A stretch of DNA of 6,149 bases. Source: a candidate division GN15 bacterium. Its GTDB lineage: Bacteria > Zixibacteria > MSB-5A5 > GN15 > FEB-12. The stretch lies in contig WJKG01000335.1 of the NCBI GenBank assembly GCA_014729205.1, positions 1 through 6,149 of the forward strand, given 5' to 3'. The number at the start of each line of letters is the position of its first letter. Position 1 is the stretch's first letter. Shown here piece by piece: positions 1-6,088 of this stretch. The notes under the pieces were generated by a model. It ran no database searches and was not told the origin of the DNA. It saw nothing but the letters and a program-made list of their open reading frames with translations. A program made the translations under genes and the position numbers.

Positions 1-76
1 TAACTGTTGTCGTCCAATTGTTATACCCGTTGTATCCGGCTGTCTTCAACATTAATCGGCCGCGGCCGCTCTTTTG
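1..76 (-). other. Flank after hpt, possible start of the next operon gene (not assignable)
   Basis: By synteny, ftsH often follows tilS-hpt, so the beginning of ftsH could lie at this edge. On the minus strand an ATG at 52-50 opens a frame that stays open to the edge (17 codons: M L K T A G Y N G Y N N W then T T T V). It has no good ribosome binding site. A TTG at 17-15 in another frame gives M D D N S. The visible peptide is too short to identify and neither start is convincing. There is no terminator-like hairpin between hpt and the edge, which fits an operon that continues leftwards. Confidence 0.2.
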
Positions 77-628
77 CTAACTCTCAATCATCCGTCCGAT
101 ATAGGGAAGATTGCGATAGCGCTGCGTATTGTCCAGCCCGTACCCGATAACGAACTCGTTGCCCAGGGTAAACGCGCGATACTTGACTTCAAGCTCCACG
201 CGATGGCTGGTCGGTTTATCAATGAGTGTAACAACCTCCACCGAGGCCGGTTCCTCCTTGGCCACTCGGTTGGTTATGGTCCGAACCGTGCGCCCGGAAT
301 CGACTACGCCCTCGACAATCAGCACCGGCCGGTCTTTGAGAGGAATCGGGGAGGCTCCGCCGATCAGCAGATTATCCTCCTGATGCTTGCCGCGACGGTA
401 CGACGCCGCCGAGACGAATTCTATCTCCATGGGCAAATCTATGGTTCGCATCAGATCGGCCAGGAATACAAGGCATCCCTTCAGCACACCCAGCAGAACC
501 GGAAACTGGCCGGCATAGTCCCGGGTGATCTGTCGTCCCAGCGCCTGTACTTCCTCGGCAATTCTCTTCCTGTTGATGAGAATCTCAAAGGGCCTTGCTG
601 TCAGTGTCTCGTCGTCTGGCATATTCAA
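77..628 (-). CDS. hpt: Hypoxanthine phosphoribosyltransferase (purine salvage)
   Basis: A cytoplasmic enzyme of purine salvage that joins hypoxanthine (often also guanine) to PRPP to give IMP or GMP and pyrophosphate. The 183 residues match the usual family length of about 180. Visible family blocks are LLGVLKG (45-51, pyrophosphate loop), ASY (75-77, flexible loop), the PRPP-binding loop 102-114 (VLIVEGVVDSGRT), LIDKP (135-139, base-contacting Lys138) and FVIGYGLD (159-166, metal-binding Asp166) with YRNLPYIG after it. Oddly, the acidic pair of the PRPP loop, normally Glu-Asp, reads Glu106-Gly107; the catalytic Asp110 is present. The listed start is a TTG at 628, 9 nt after a GAGG at 641-638 (minus strand). 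An ATG at 622 would give 181 residues but sits 15 nt from that site. The gene starts inside the end of tilS (44-nt overlap), indicating one operon and probable translational coupling. The stop is TAG. Confidence 0.93.
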   Translation of the reverse strand: MNMPDDETLTARPFEILINRKRIAEEVQALGRQITRDYAGQFPVLLGVLKGCLVFLADLMRTIDLPMEIEFVSAASYRRGKHQEDNLLIGGASPIPLKDRPVLIVEGVVDSGRTVRTITNRVAKEEPASVEVVTLIDKPTSHRVELEVKYRAFTLGNEFVIGYGLDNTQRYRNLPYIGRMIES

Positions 629-1979
629 CCGTGAGCACCTCTTCCGTGTGTTTATCGATTCTGGCCCGGTCGGCGATTTCCAAACCCACCAGCCAGATTA
701 TGCCTTTATTGTCGCAGACCACGGGGATCTCGTCACGATAGACCCGCGGTATCTTCTTATCGATAAGGTAATCCGACACCTTTTTGGTTCCGCTCATTCC
801 CAAAGGAGTGAACCGGTCACCGGAACGAATACTACGGACGATCAGCGGCAAGTTAATCTTGTCGCGGTCGACCTTGATACTCTTCGGGGCTTTACGCTTG
901 GGCAAACGCGAGGGTTTCTTTTTTATCCGGGCCTTGAATTCCAGCGGAGGCCATTCGAGACGACAGGGCTTTCCGGGACGCAACTGCTCCATGTAGTCCG
1001 GCTCACGTTCGCGATAAAACACTATCTTGCCGTTGGCTTTGGTAACCTGCAGCCTTCCCGGCAGGGTCATGCTCTTCCCGCGCCCGCCGGTCCAATTGTC
1101 CAGGCGCTCGGTAGTTAGACGATCAAGGACGATGACCTCGCCGCTGGCCACATATACAGACTGCCGCAGGAGCCGCCGCCGCAGCCAGAGATCATAGCTG
1201 CGAAGGTTTTTCAGCTCCAGCTCGAGCTTGCCTCCCAGCGAACGGCTGGTATCCTTTTGCACAGTCCGGGCAACTACTTCGCTCAGATAACGCTCTTCTT
1301 CGGCCAGCGTTTCAGCCATGCCGAGGATAGCCCGGTCGACCCGGGGATTGACTTTCCCGCGTAGCTGCGGGAGGATCTTGTTGCGAATGAAGTTACGATT
1401 GTATTCGCTCTGACGGTTGGACACATCCGTGCAGTATTCATGGCCGCCCGATTTGAGCCATTGCAGGATCTCATCCTTGGTGCAATCAAACATGGGACGC
1501 ACGATATTGTCCCGCCAAATTGGCATACCGGTAAGACCGGTCCGTCCGGTACCTCGAAAAAGGCTCAGCAGGATAGTCTCCACCCGATCGTCGATATGAT
1601 GGGCAATTGCGATTCGATCAAAGCCCTCCTTTTTGGCTATCGCCTCGAAGACACCGTAGCGGAATTCACGTCCGGTTTCCTCGATTCCCTGGCTGCGTTC
1701 CTCGGCTAGTTGTTTGATCTTCTCGCGCACTATTTGCAGTTCGACACTGAGTTCGCGGCAGAGGTCCTCGCAAAAGGCCTCCTCTTTGCGAGCGGCTTTC
1801 GGCCGCAGGCCGTGATTGATATAGACCGCGCCCAGGCGCAGCCGCAATGATTTGCGTAATCCGCAGAGGATTCGCAAAAGGGCGACCGAATCCGGCCCGC
1901 CGGAGAGACCGACCAGCACCGCCTGACCGCGGCTGATCAGCTTGTGCTCGGAAATGGTCTTGCGCACCTTAGCTTGCAT
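585..1979 (-). CDS. tilS: tRNA(Ile)-lysidine synthase
   Basis: TilS uses ATP to attach lysine to C34 of the tRNA-Ile with CAU anticodon, so that it reads AUA instead of AUG; it is normally essential. The 464 residues fit the long, three-part form. The N-terminal PP-loop ATPase domain (about 18-205) carries SGGPDS (26-31), NHGLR (55-59), GIEETGREFRYG (98-109), HHIDDRVET (127-135), RGTGRTGLTGM (142-152) and a DVSN...YNRNFIRNKILP block. A middle tRNA-binding domain follows (about 210-345). The C-terminal TilS domain (377-450) shows RSGDRF, GTKKVSDYLIDKKIPR, R..EIPVV and WLVGLEIADR. An unusually Lys/Arg-rich linker (348-376) precedes it. The ATG at 1979 has GGAG at 1987-1984, only 4 nt upstream, and the PP-loop motif starts 25 residues in, as expected. 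The gene overlaps hpt by 44 nt in a different frame. No convincing promoter lies in the first 100 nt upstream, so transcription may start further to the right. Confidence 0.96.
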   Translation of the reverse strand: MQAKVRKTISEHKLISRGQAVLVGLSGGPDSVALLRILCGLRKSLRLRLGAVYINHGLRPKAARKEEAFCEDLCRELSVELQIVREKIKQLAEERSQGIEETGREFRYGVFEAIAKKEGFDRIAIAHHIDDRVETILLSLFRGTGRTGLTGMPIWRDNIVRPMFDCTKDEILQWLKSGGHEYCTDVSNRQSEYNRNFIRNKILPQLRGKVNPRVDRAILGMAETLAEEERYLSEVVARTVQKDTSRSLGGKLELELKNLRSYDLWLRRRLLRQSVYVASGEVIVLDRLTTERLDNWTGGRGKSMTLPGRLQVTKANGKIVFYREREPDYMEQLRPGKPCRLEWPPLEFKARIKKKPSRLPKRKAPKSIKVDRDKINLPLIVRSIRSGDRFTPLGMSGTKKVSDYLIDKKIPRVYRDEIPVVCDNKGIIWLVGLEIADRARIDKHTEEVLTVEYARRRDTDSKAL

Positions 1980-2032
1980 CGATCTCCAAAATAGGCCGAC
2001 CGGCGGGGAAGTCGAGCAAAAAATCCCATAGG

Positions 2033-2049
2033 GCCGGATTCAATCCGGC
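2033..2049. repeat. Near-perfect palindrome upstream of tilS, attenuator or REP-like
   Basis: Two 8-bp arms, GCCGGATT (2033-2040) and AATCCGGC (2042-2049), flank a single base. The right arm also takes part in a second imperfect palindrome, ATCCG (2043-2047) with CGGAT (2055-2059). Read on the minus strand, towards tilS, the hairpin is followed by a short CCC/GGG stem and a run of six T (2023-2018), about 40 nt before the tilS start codon. That order resembles a weak terminator or attenuator. A dispersed REP-type repeat is the alternative. Confidence 0.45.
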
Positions 2050-2332
2050 TTAAGCGGATTGCGGGGGCAACTGTGGATTCCTTGACCGTGTCTGCCCGGT
2101 TTGTCAGAACCGGTACGGTTGTCGGCCGGACGGCCTCCTGGCGCCAATCAGGGCTTGCTGCAGCGTCTGCGCGGTTGCGTGCGGCCCGGGCCGGGGACCA
2201 GTCTGCGGGCGCCCTCTGGTCGAGCTCCGGACTACTCCAGAAGACCAGAGATTAGCTGTGAGGAAGATGTGTTAGCGGTTGCTGAGGTTTCGAAGAGGGG
2301 CTCCTCGGCGGCCCTCTATAGAACTCCTGCGC

Positions 2333-2350
2333 ATGTGAATTGATTCACAG
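2333..2350. promoter_or_regulatory. CRP/FNR- or Rex-like operator, site 1
   Basis: The core TGTGAATTGATTCACA (2334-2349) is an exact TGTGA-N6-TCACA inverted repeat. It is also exactly TGTGAA-N4-TTCACA, the core of the Rex operator; only the outermost base on each side departs from the 18-bp Rex pattern. A TATAGA at 2320-2315 on the minus strand could be a -10 element pointing towards tilS, and the site would then cover its -35 region. No good -35 hexamer is visible, so the promoter itself is speculative. Confidence 0.6.
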
Positions 2351-2433
2351 TCTCGTGGTGTATCGTGGCTAATCATAAGCACTAGCTGCAGCAGCCGCTG
2401 TGGTTTCTTTGAGACTGCGCCGAGAAGCGCGGT

Positions 2434-2451
2434 TTGTGAATATTGTCACAA
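2434..2451. promoter_or_regulatory. CRP/FNR- or Rex-like operator, site 2
   Basis: TTGTGAATATTGTCACAA is an exact TGTGA-N6-TCACA repeat (2435-2450). It differs by one base from the Rex pattern TTGTGAA-N4-TTCACAA. The right half also belongs to a 15-bp near-palindrome, ATATTGTCACAATAT (2440-2454). Its centre is 101 bp from that of site 1. The site is an AT-rich island in GC-rich surroundings. Confidence 0.65.
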
Positions 2452-2535
2452 TATGACTGTCTACCGCATATGTGTGTCCGCAGCTCCTTCTGCCCTCTTG
2501 CCGGTCACCGTTTCGGTGTAGGTCTTTGCTTATTC

Positions 2536-2553
2536 GGGTTGGTTGGGGGTTGG
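2536..2553 (+). other. Two-tetrad G-quadruplex candidate
   Basis: GGGTTGGTTGGGGGTTGG provides four or more G-pairs separated by TT, the arrangement seen in two-layer quadruplexes. It lies between operator sites 2 and 3. Folding in the cell is not shown by the sequence, and two-layer quadruplexes are often only marginally stable. Confidence 0.3.
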
Positions 2554-2682
2554 CGCGGTGATGTGTCGGCCGGCCGGCCGGGTATTGTCGGAGGTCGCCC
2601 GGCGAGGCGGGTTGGCCGAGTCGTGTGGAGACGTCCCGGGCAGCGATTGGGACCGGCGCGGGCTAAACATCTGAGTCTGAGA

Positions 2683-2700
2683 TTGTGAATTTGGTCACAA
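2683..2700. promoter_or_regulatory. CRP/FNR- or Rex-like operator, site 3
   Basis: TTGTGAATTTGGTCACAA is again an exact TGTGA-N6-TCACA repeat (2684-2699) and one base from the 18-bp Rex pattern. Like site 2, its right half begins with G instead of T. Its centre is 249 bp from that of site 2. It lies about 750 bp before the secreted-protein gene and about 700 bp before tilS, so its target promoter is unclear. Confidence 0.65.
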
Positions 2701-3007
2701 TCCGGCCACTCCCGGCCGGGCCGCCCGCGGGGGTCGTCGGAGGGCTCTGCCGGTCTTTGTCTGGCTCATCGGAGGGAGGCTGGAGCCATCTCCTAAGGCG
2801 GTGTATCAAGGGAGCCGGCGGGCTGATCCGGTTGATTCCCAGGCCGGGCCGTCAAGTTCATCAGAGAGGCCTTCGCGGAAGCTGTCCGGTCGCTGTTTTG
2901 GTTTCCTTTTGGAGAGGCCGGCGGTGTTCTTGGGGGCTTGAGGCCGTGGTCTTCGTTGGGGTTGGTTTTTGGTCCTTTTGTTATTACACGGTATCGGATT
3001 TGGGTTT

Positions 3008-3050
3008 TTTTGCCAAAAGGTCTTGACAATTGGGTTATTTTGGGTAGATT
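3008..3050 (+). promoter_or_regulatory. Sigma70-like promoter for the secreted-protein gene
   Basis: A perfect -35 TTGACA (3023-3028) is followed after 16 bp by TAGATT (3045-3050, four of six matches to TATAAT). Transcription would start near 3057, about 390 nt before the ATG at 3447. An 11-nt palindrome, TTTTGCCAAAA (3008-3018), sits just before the -35 and could be an operator. This is the best promoter seen in the intergenic region. Bacteroidota-type promoters look different, so a sigma70-type element argues against Bacteroidota proper, though only weakly. Confidence 0.55.
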
Positions 3051-3113
3051 GTTGGCGTCTAGGGAAACAGATGTGTTGTCAAGCGCTGCTGTTTTGAACC
3101 TGTTGCACCTTAT

Positions 3114-3130
3114 GTAACGCATAGCGTTAC
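3114..3130. promoter_or_regulatory. Palindromic operator-like site in the leader
   Basis: Arms GTAACGC and GCGTTAC are perfect 7-bp inverted repeats around ATA. The centre lies about 65 nt downstream of the predicted transcription start. A dimeric repressor bound here could act as a roadblock; alternatively the RNA forms a tight hairpin with a 3-nt loop. Confidence 0.4.
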
Positions 3131-3432
3131 GGGATTCTCAGCCTGCTAAAGTAGCTTTTTCAGAAGATTAAGAAGCTTTGATGGATAAGTTTGATCTGTC
3201 GGGCTTTTTCAGTCTCTTGTAACTTCCTTATAACTTCTATCTTCGGTCTTGCGGCATAGCAAGGATCGGCTCTTTTTATTCTTTGGGGGTTGTTTCCTTA
3301 AGAGTCTGCAAGCTGAGGATACACCGGCTCCGATAGCCGTCCCTGCCCTGCGCGGGGTAAATATCGGAACCTGAGGTAATTGGCCCTTTTGCATCTGGGT
3401 CGATTATTACCTGTAACTTGAATGAGACTTAT

Positions 3433-3439
3433 AAAGGAG
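3433..3439 (+). promoter_or_regulatory. Ribosome binding site
   Basis: AAAGGAG is a near-complete Shine-Dalgarno sequence, 7 nt before the first ATG (3447) and 10 nt before the second (3450). It supports the start at 3447, though either ATG could be used. The long AGGTAAT/ATTACCT stem ends 20 nt upstream. A 7-bp inverted repeat (CAAAGAA at 3453-3459, TTCTTTG at 3467-3473) lies just inside the gene. Confidence 0.85.
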
Positions 3440-3446
3440 CATTATA

Positions 3447-6059
3447 ATGATGCAAAGAAGCATATATTCTTTGTTGCTGACCTCCTTTATACTGGTATTT
3501 GCACTTTCGTCTGCGTCCGCGCAGCAGGTTACATTCGGCAGCCAGACGGTCCTTCGGGGTCAGTCCGGGACGCTGAATATAACGGTCGACAGTCCGGATC
3601 CGGTAGGCGGGTTCGAGTTGTTGTTTGAGGTTGCCACGTCCAGCGGCGATGCCTTTTTGAGCTCGATGAGCGTTGATTGGGATCCTGCATTTGACGTACT
3701 TCAGCACCGTTATATAGACCTTTCTGACGTGGATAACGCTTCTCCGGACGTTGTTCGGATGGCGGCTTTTGTGGCTGATGACACCGACGGCACCTTAGCG
3801 GCCGGTCAGACAGTTGTGGCTCAGTTGGACTTCACGGCCAACGCCAGCTGTGGCGGTACGGTGGATGTCAACGGCATCACCATGGAAGTAGGCAATACCT
3901 GTGACAATACCAGTTGTGCCACGACGGCCATGACCCAGTTTATCGGGGTTGATGGTCTGGTGAAGACCCCGGCGGCTCTGGGCGGCACGATCGTAACGAT
4001 CGAGAACGCTGCTCCGACGATCGATCCGATCGCCGACGAGCCGGCCCATCATTGGGGTACTCAGTTCACCACTACGGCGACGGCTGACGATGATGATCTT
4101 CAGTACGGATATGAGGTACTGGAGTTCAGCGTTGACGGTCCTGACGGGATGACGATCAATTCCGAGACGGGCTATATCAGTTGGACGCCGACGGCTCAGC
4201 AGATGCGCGATGCCTGCGAGTATTCGGCTGAGGTCACCGTAACCGACAGTTGTGGTGCGTCAGCAACGACCAGCTTCACCGTGTATCTGTGGAACGACGC
4301 GCCCGAGATCACCTGTCCGACGGAAGTCAATAACAACGTTTGGGGCTATGAGGTAACCGGATCGGTCAGTGCCGTTGATACGGTATCGGCTCCGGATCCG
4401 GGACCGGCTCCGCTGATGTATTACGTTGTCAGCTTCAACGGTCCGGGCACCATTGATCTTGAAGCGGGCACCGGCGAGTGGTCTTGGCAGACCGAGGAAG
4501 ATCCGGCTTATCTGGGCGACTTCGAGCTTTGCATCGGGGTTACCGATGGTGCCGCGATCGGCTGCGGTGGCGAGACCAATCCGAACAATGCGGATACCTG
4601 CTGCGTGCAGATTCATGTCGTTTCGACAGCCGACATTGTGATCGAGAAGACCCACAACACTTACCAGAATCATGAAGAGACGGTCACCATCTGGACTCAG
4701 GACGGCCTGATGCCGATGGGTGGTTACGACTTCCTGATCTCCTACGACGCCAGCGCCCTGGCCCTGACCAGCGTGGAGCCGGGTGATCTGATTCTGGATT
4801 GCGGCTGGGAGTACTTCGAGTATCGTCAGGGCGCCAACGGCAATTGCGGCAGCGGCTGTCCTTCGGGCATGCTGCGGATCGTGGCGATTGCCGAGATCAA
4901 TAACGGCATGAACCATCCGGACTGCTTTGGTCCGACCGATATGGATCCGCTGTCGCTGGCTTACATGAAGTTCCTGGTCACCGACGACCGGACCTTCGAG
5001 TGCCAGTATGTGCCGATCAGCTTCTTCTGGCTGGATTGCGGCGACAACGCTATTTCGAGCGTGAGCGGTGATACGCTGTTTATTGATCGGGCCATCTACA
5101 CCTACGACACGACCATGACCAATCTGGTCTGGCACGAGGAAGACGATGTCATGTTCCCCGAGAGCGATCGTATTCCCAACGTAGGTGCCCCGGATGATCC
5201 CTGTCTGGTAAACGAGCCGGGTAAGCCGCTGCCGCTGCGTGTTCTGGACTTCTGGAACGGCGGTATCGACATTATCTGTGCCGATTCGATCGATGCCCGT
5301 GGTGATATCAACCTGAACGGTCAGGCCAACGAAATCGCCGACGCGGTGTTGTTCAGCAACTACTTTGTGTACGGTTTGGGTGTCTTCACGGTGAACACGG
5401 AAGGCCAGATTGCGGCTTCGGACGTCAACGCCGACGGCTTGACTCTGAGCGTGGCCGATTTGGTTTACCAGATTCGTGTCATCGTTGGCGACGCGGTACC
5501 GTACGCCAAGCTCTCCAGTCCGCTGGACGTCGACTACACTGTCAACGACGGTGTGATGACGGTTTTGAATGCCGATCTGGGCGGCGCTCTGGTGACGGTT
5601 GCCGGCAACGTGGTTCCGGAACTGCGGGCCGACAACATGGAGATCAAGTACAACTTTGACGGTGAAAACACTCGGATACTGATCTGGTCGCCGCAGGGCG
5701 AGAGCTTTGACGGCGAGTTCCTGGCGGTCGACGGTGAAATCCTCGACGTCGAGCTGGCCACAGCCGACGGCCGGGTCGCCAAGGGCACCGATGTTCCCAT
5801 GAACTTCGAGCTGGCCCAGAACTATCCGAACCCGTTCAACCCGACTACGACCATCAGCTTCACCCTTCCCTCCCCCTCCGACTACACGCTGACCGTTTAC
5901 AACGTCAACGGCCAGGTCGTCAAGCAGTTCGAGGGCAGTGCCAACACCGGAACCACTTCGGTTGTCTGGGACGCCAACGATCAGGCTTCCGGCATCTACT
6001 TCTACCGACTCTCCGCCGACTCCCGCACCACCACCAAGAAGATGGTCCTGCTGAAGTAA
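3447..6059 (+). CDS. Secreted modular protein: cohesin-like, Ig-like, dockerin-like domains and T9SS-type tail
   Basis: The 870-residue protein has a clear signal peptide (1-25, hydrophobic core LLLTSFILVFAL, cleavage after ASA). A cohesin-like beta domain follows (about 27-186), then two Ig/cadherin-type domains (about 188-283 and 285-392; the first has the Ig-like phrase DGMTINSETGYISWTPT) and a second cohesin-like domain (about 397-553). A dockerin-like pair is at 617-683, with loops DINLNG (620-625) and DVNADG (659-664), each with a further Asp (632, 671). A third beta domain spans about 685-780. The C-terminal tail (787-870) has NYPNPFNPTTTI, GQVVKQF, GIYFYRL and ends KKMVLLK, as in T9SS type A sorting domains. 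There are no catalytic motifs and 18 cysteines, so disulfides outside the cell are likely. The role is probably surface or matrix structure, adhesion or scaffolding; the exact function is unknown. It appears monocistronic, with its own promoter and terminator. Third-position GC rises from the N-terminal to the C-terminal part. Confidence 0.93.
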   Translation: MMQRSIYSLLLTSFILVFALSSASAQQVTFGSQTVLRGQSGTLNITVDSPDPVGGFELLFEVATSSGDAFLSSMSVDWDPAFDVLQHRYIDLSDVDNASPDVVRMAAFVADDTDGTLAAGQTVVAQLDFTANASCGGTVDVNGITMEVGNTCDNTSCATTAMTQFIGVDGLVKTPAALGGTIVTIENAAPTIDPIADEPAHHWGTQFTTTATADDDDLQYGYEVLEFSVDGPDGMTINSETGYISWTPTAQQMRDACEYSAEVTVTDSCGASATTSFTVYLWNDAPEITCPTEVNNNVWGYEVTGSVSAVDTVSAPDPGPAPLMYYVVSFNGPGTIDLEAGTGEWSWQTEEDPAYLGDFELCIGVTDGAAIGCGGETNPNNADTCCVQIHVVSTADIVIEKTHNTYQNHEETVTIWTQDGLMPMGGYDFLISYDASALALTSVEPGDLILDCGWEYFEYRQGANGNCGSGCPSGMLRIVAIAEINNGMNHPDCFGPTDMDPLSLAYMKFLVTDDRTFECQYVPISFFWLDCGDNAISSVSGDTLFIDRAIYTYDTTMTNLVWHEEDDVMFPESDRIPNVGAPDDPCLVNEPGKPLPLRVLDFWNGGIDIICADSIDARGDINLNGQANEIADAVLFSNYFVYGLGVFTVNTEGQIAASDVNADGLTLSVADLVYQIRVIVGDAVPYAKLSSPLDVDYTVNDGVMTVLNADLGGALVTVAGNVVPELRADNMEIKYNFDGENTRILIWSPQGESFDGEFLAVDGEILDVELATADGRVAKGTDVPMNFELAQNYPNPFNPTTTISFTLPSPSDYTLTVYNVNGQVVKQFEGSANTGTTSVVWDANDQASGIYFYRLSADSRTTTKKMVLLK

Positions 6060-6088
6060 TTGCCTGTCGATCTTCAGCTCACCTACCG

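Larger units (their letters stand above)
2060..3000. other. GC-rich intergenic region, no convincing gene
   Basis: I find no protein gene here. Open frames exist on both strands, but they start at weak codons without ribosome binding sites. Their products are low-complexity, rich in Arg, Gly and Pro, and match no family I know. No tRNA, RNase P, tmRNA or SRP signature was seen. What stands out is non-coding structure: three TGTGA-N6-TCACA sites, CGGC repeats at 2567-2582, AACCG/CGGTT arms at 2108-2120, G-run clusters, and a strong excess of G+T on the plus strand from about 2880. It could be an unannotated structured RNA, a regulatory region or decayed sequence. Confidence 0.6.
3057..3446 (+). 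promoter_or_regulatory. Long structured 5' leader of the secreted-protein mRNA
   Basis: This stretch is non-coding. From left to right I see GTAACGC/GCGTTAC arms (3114-3130), CTTGC/GCAAG (3248-3263), CGGCT/AGCCG with a 5-nt loop CCGAT (3325-3339), TCCGATA (3329-3335) complementary to TATCGGA (3362-3368), and a long stem AGGTAAT/ATTACCT (3374-3412) enclosing GGCCC/GGGTC. The CGGCT hairpin cannot coexist in full with the TCCGATA pairing, although a pseudoknot through its loop is possible. GCTCC (3327-3331) is also complementary to the Shine-Dalgarno bases GGAGC (3436-3440). This pattern suggests regulated translation, but I recognise no known riboswitch class. Short helices can also arise by chance. 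Confidence 0.4.

Noticed and set aside
585..628. A frameshift or assembly error at the tilS-hpt overlap
   Set aside because: Both proteins are complete with normal family ends, and overlapping tilS-hpt genes in one operon are biologically reasonable.
2033..2049. A tRNA T-arm (GGATTCAATCC looks like one)
   Set aside because: The stem-loop register does not fit (a 7-nt loop would be ATTCAAT, not TTCAAAT), and no acceptor, D or anticodon arms are found around it.
2443..2688. An 81-codon plus-strand open frame between operator sites 2 and 3
   Set aside because: It starts with a TTG inside operator site 2 and has no ribosome binding site. The product is Arg/Gly-rich without any known motif.
2793..3122. 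A 109-codon minus-strand open frame across the promoter region
   Set aside because: It runs through the TTGACA promoter and part of the GTAACGC palindrome, and its Pro/Asn/Lys-rich product has no domain features. The frame is probably open by chance.
3248..3277. An intrinsic terminator at CTTGC/GCAAG plus the T-run CTTTTT
   Set aside because: The 5-bp stem is weak and is separated from the T-run by 8 nt, which does not fit a working terminator.
3300..3380. A c-di-GMP (GEMM) riboswitch, suggested by TGCAAGC and GATAGCCG fragments
   Set aside because: Only short pieces resemble the consensus. The first conserved stem, its GNRA-type loop contact and the usual GGGACGCAAAGC block are missing, so I do not name a class.
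4260..5135. A 291-codon open frame on the minus strand inside the secreted-protein gene
   Set aside because: It lies opposite a gene with a signal peptide, clear domains and a strong ribosome binding site. Its product is low-complexity with no recognisable family and follows from the GC-rich codon pattern of the sense strand.
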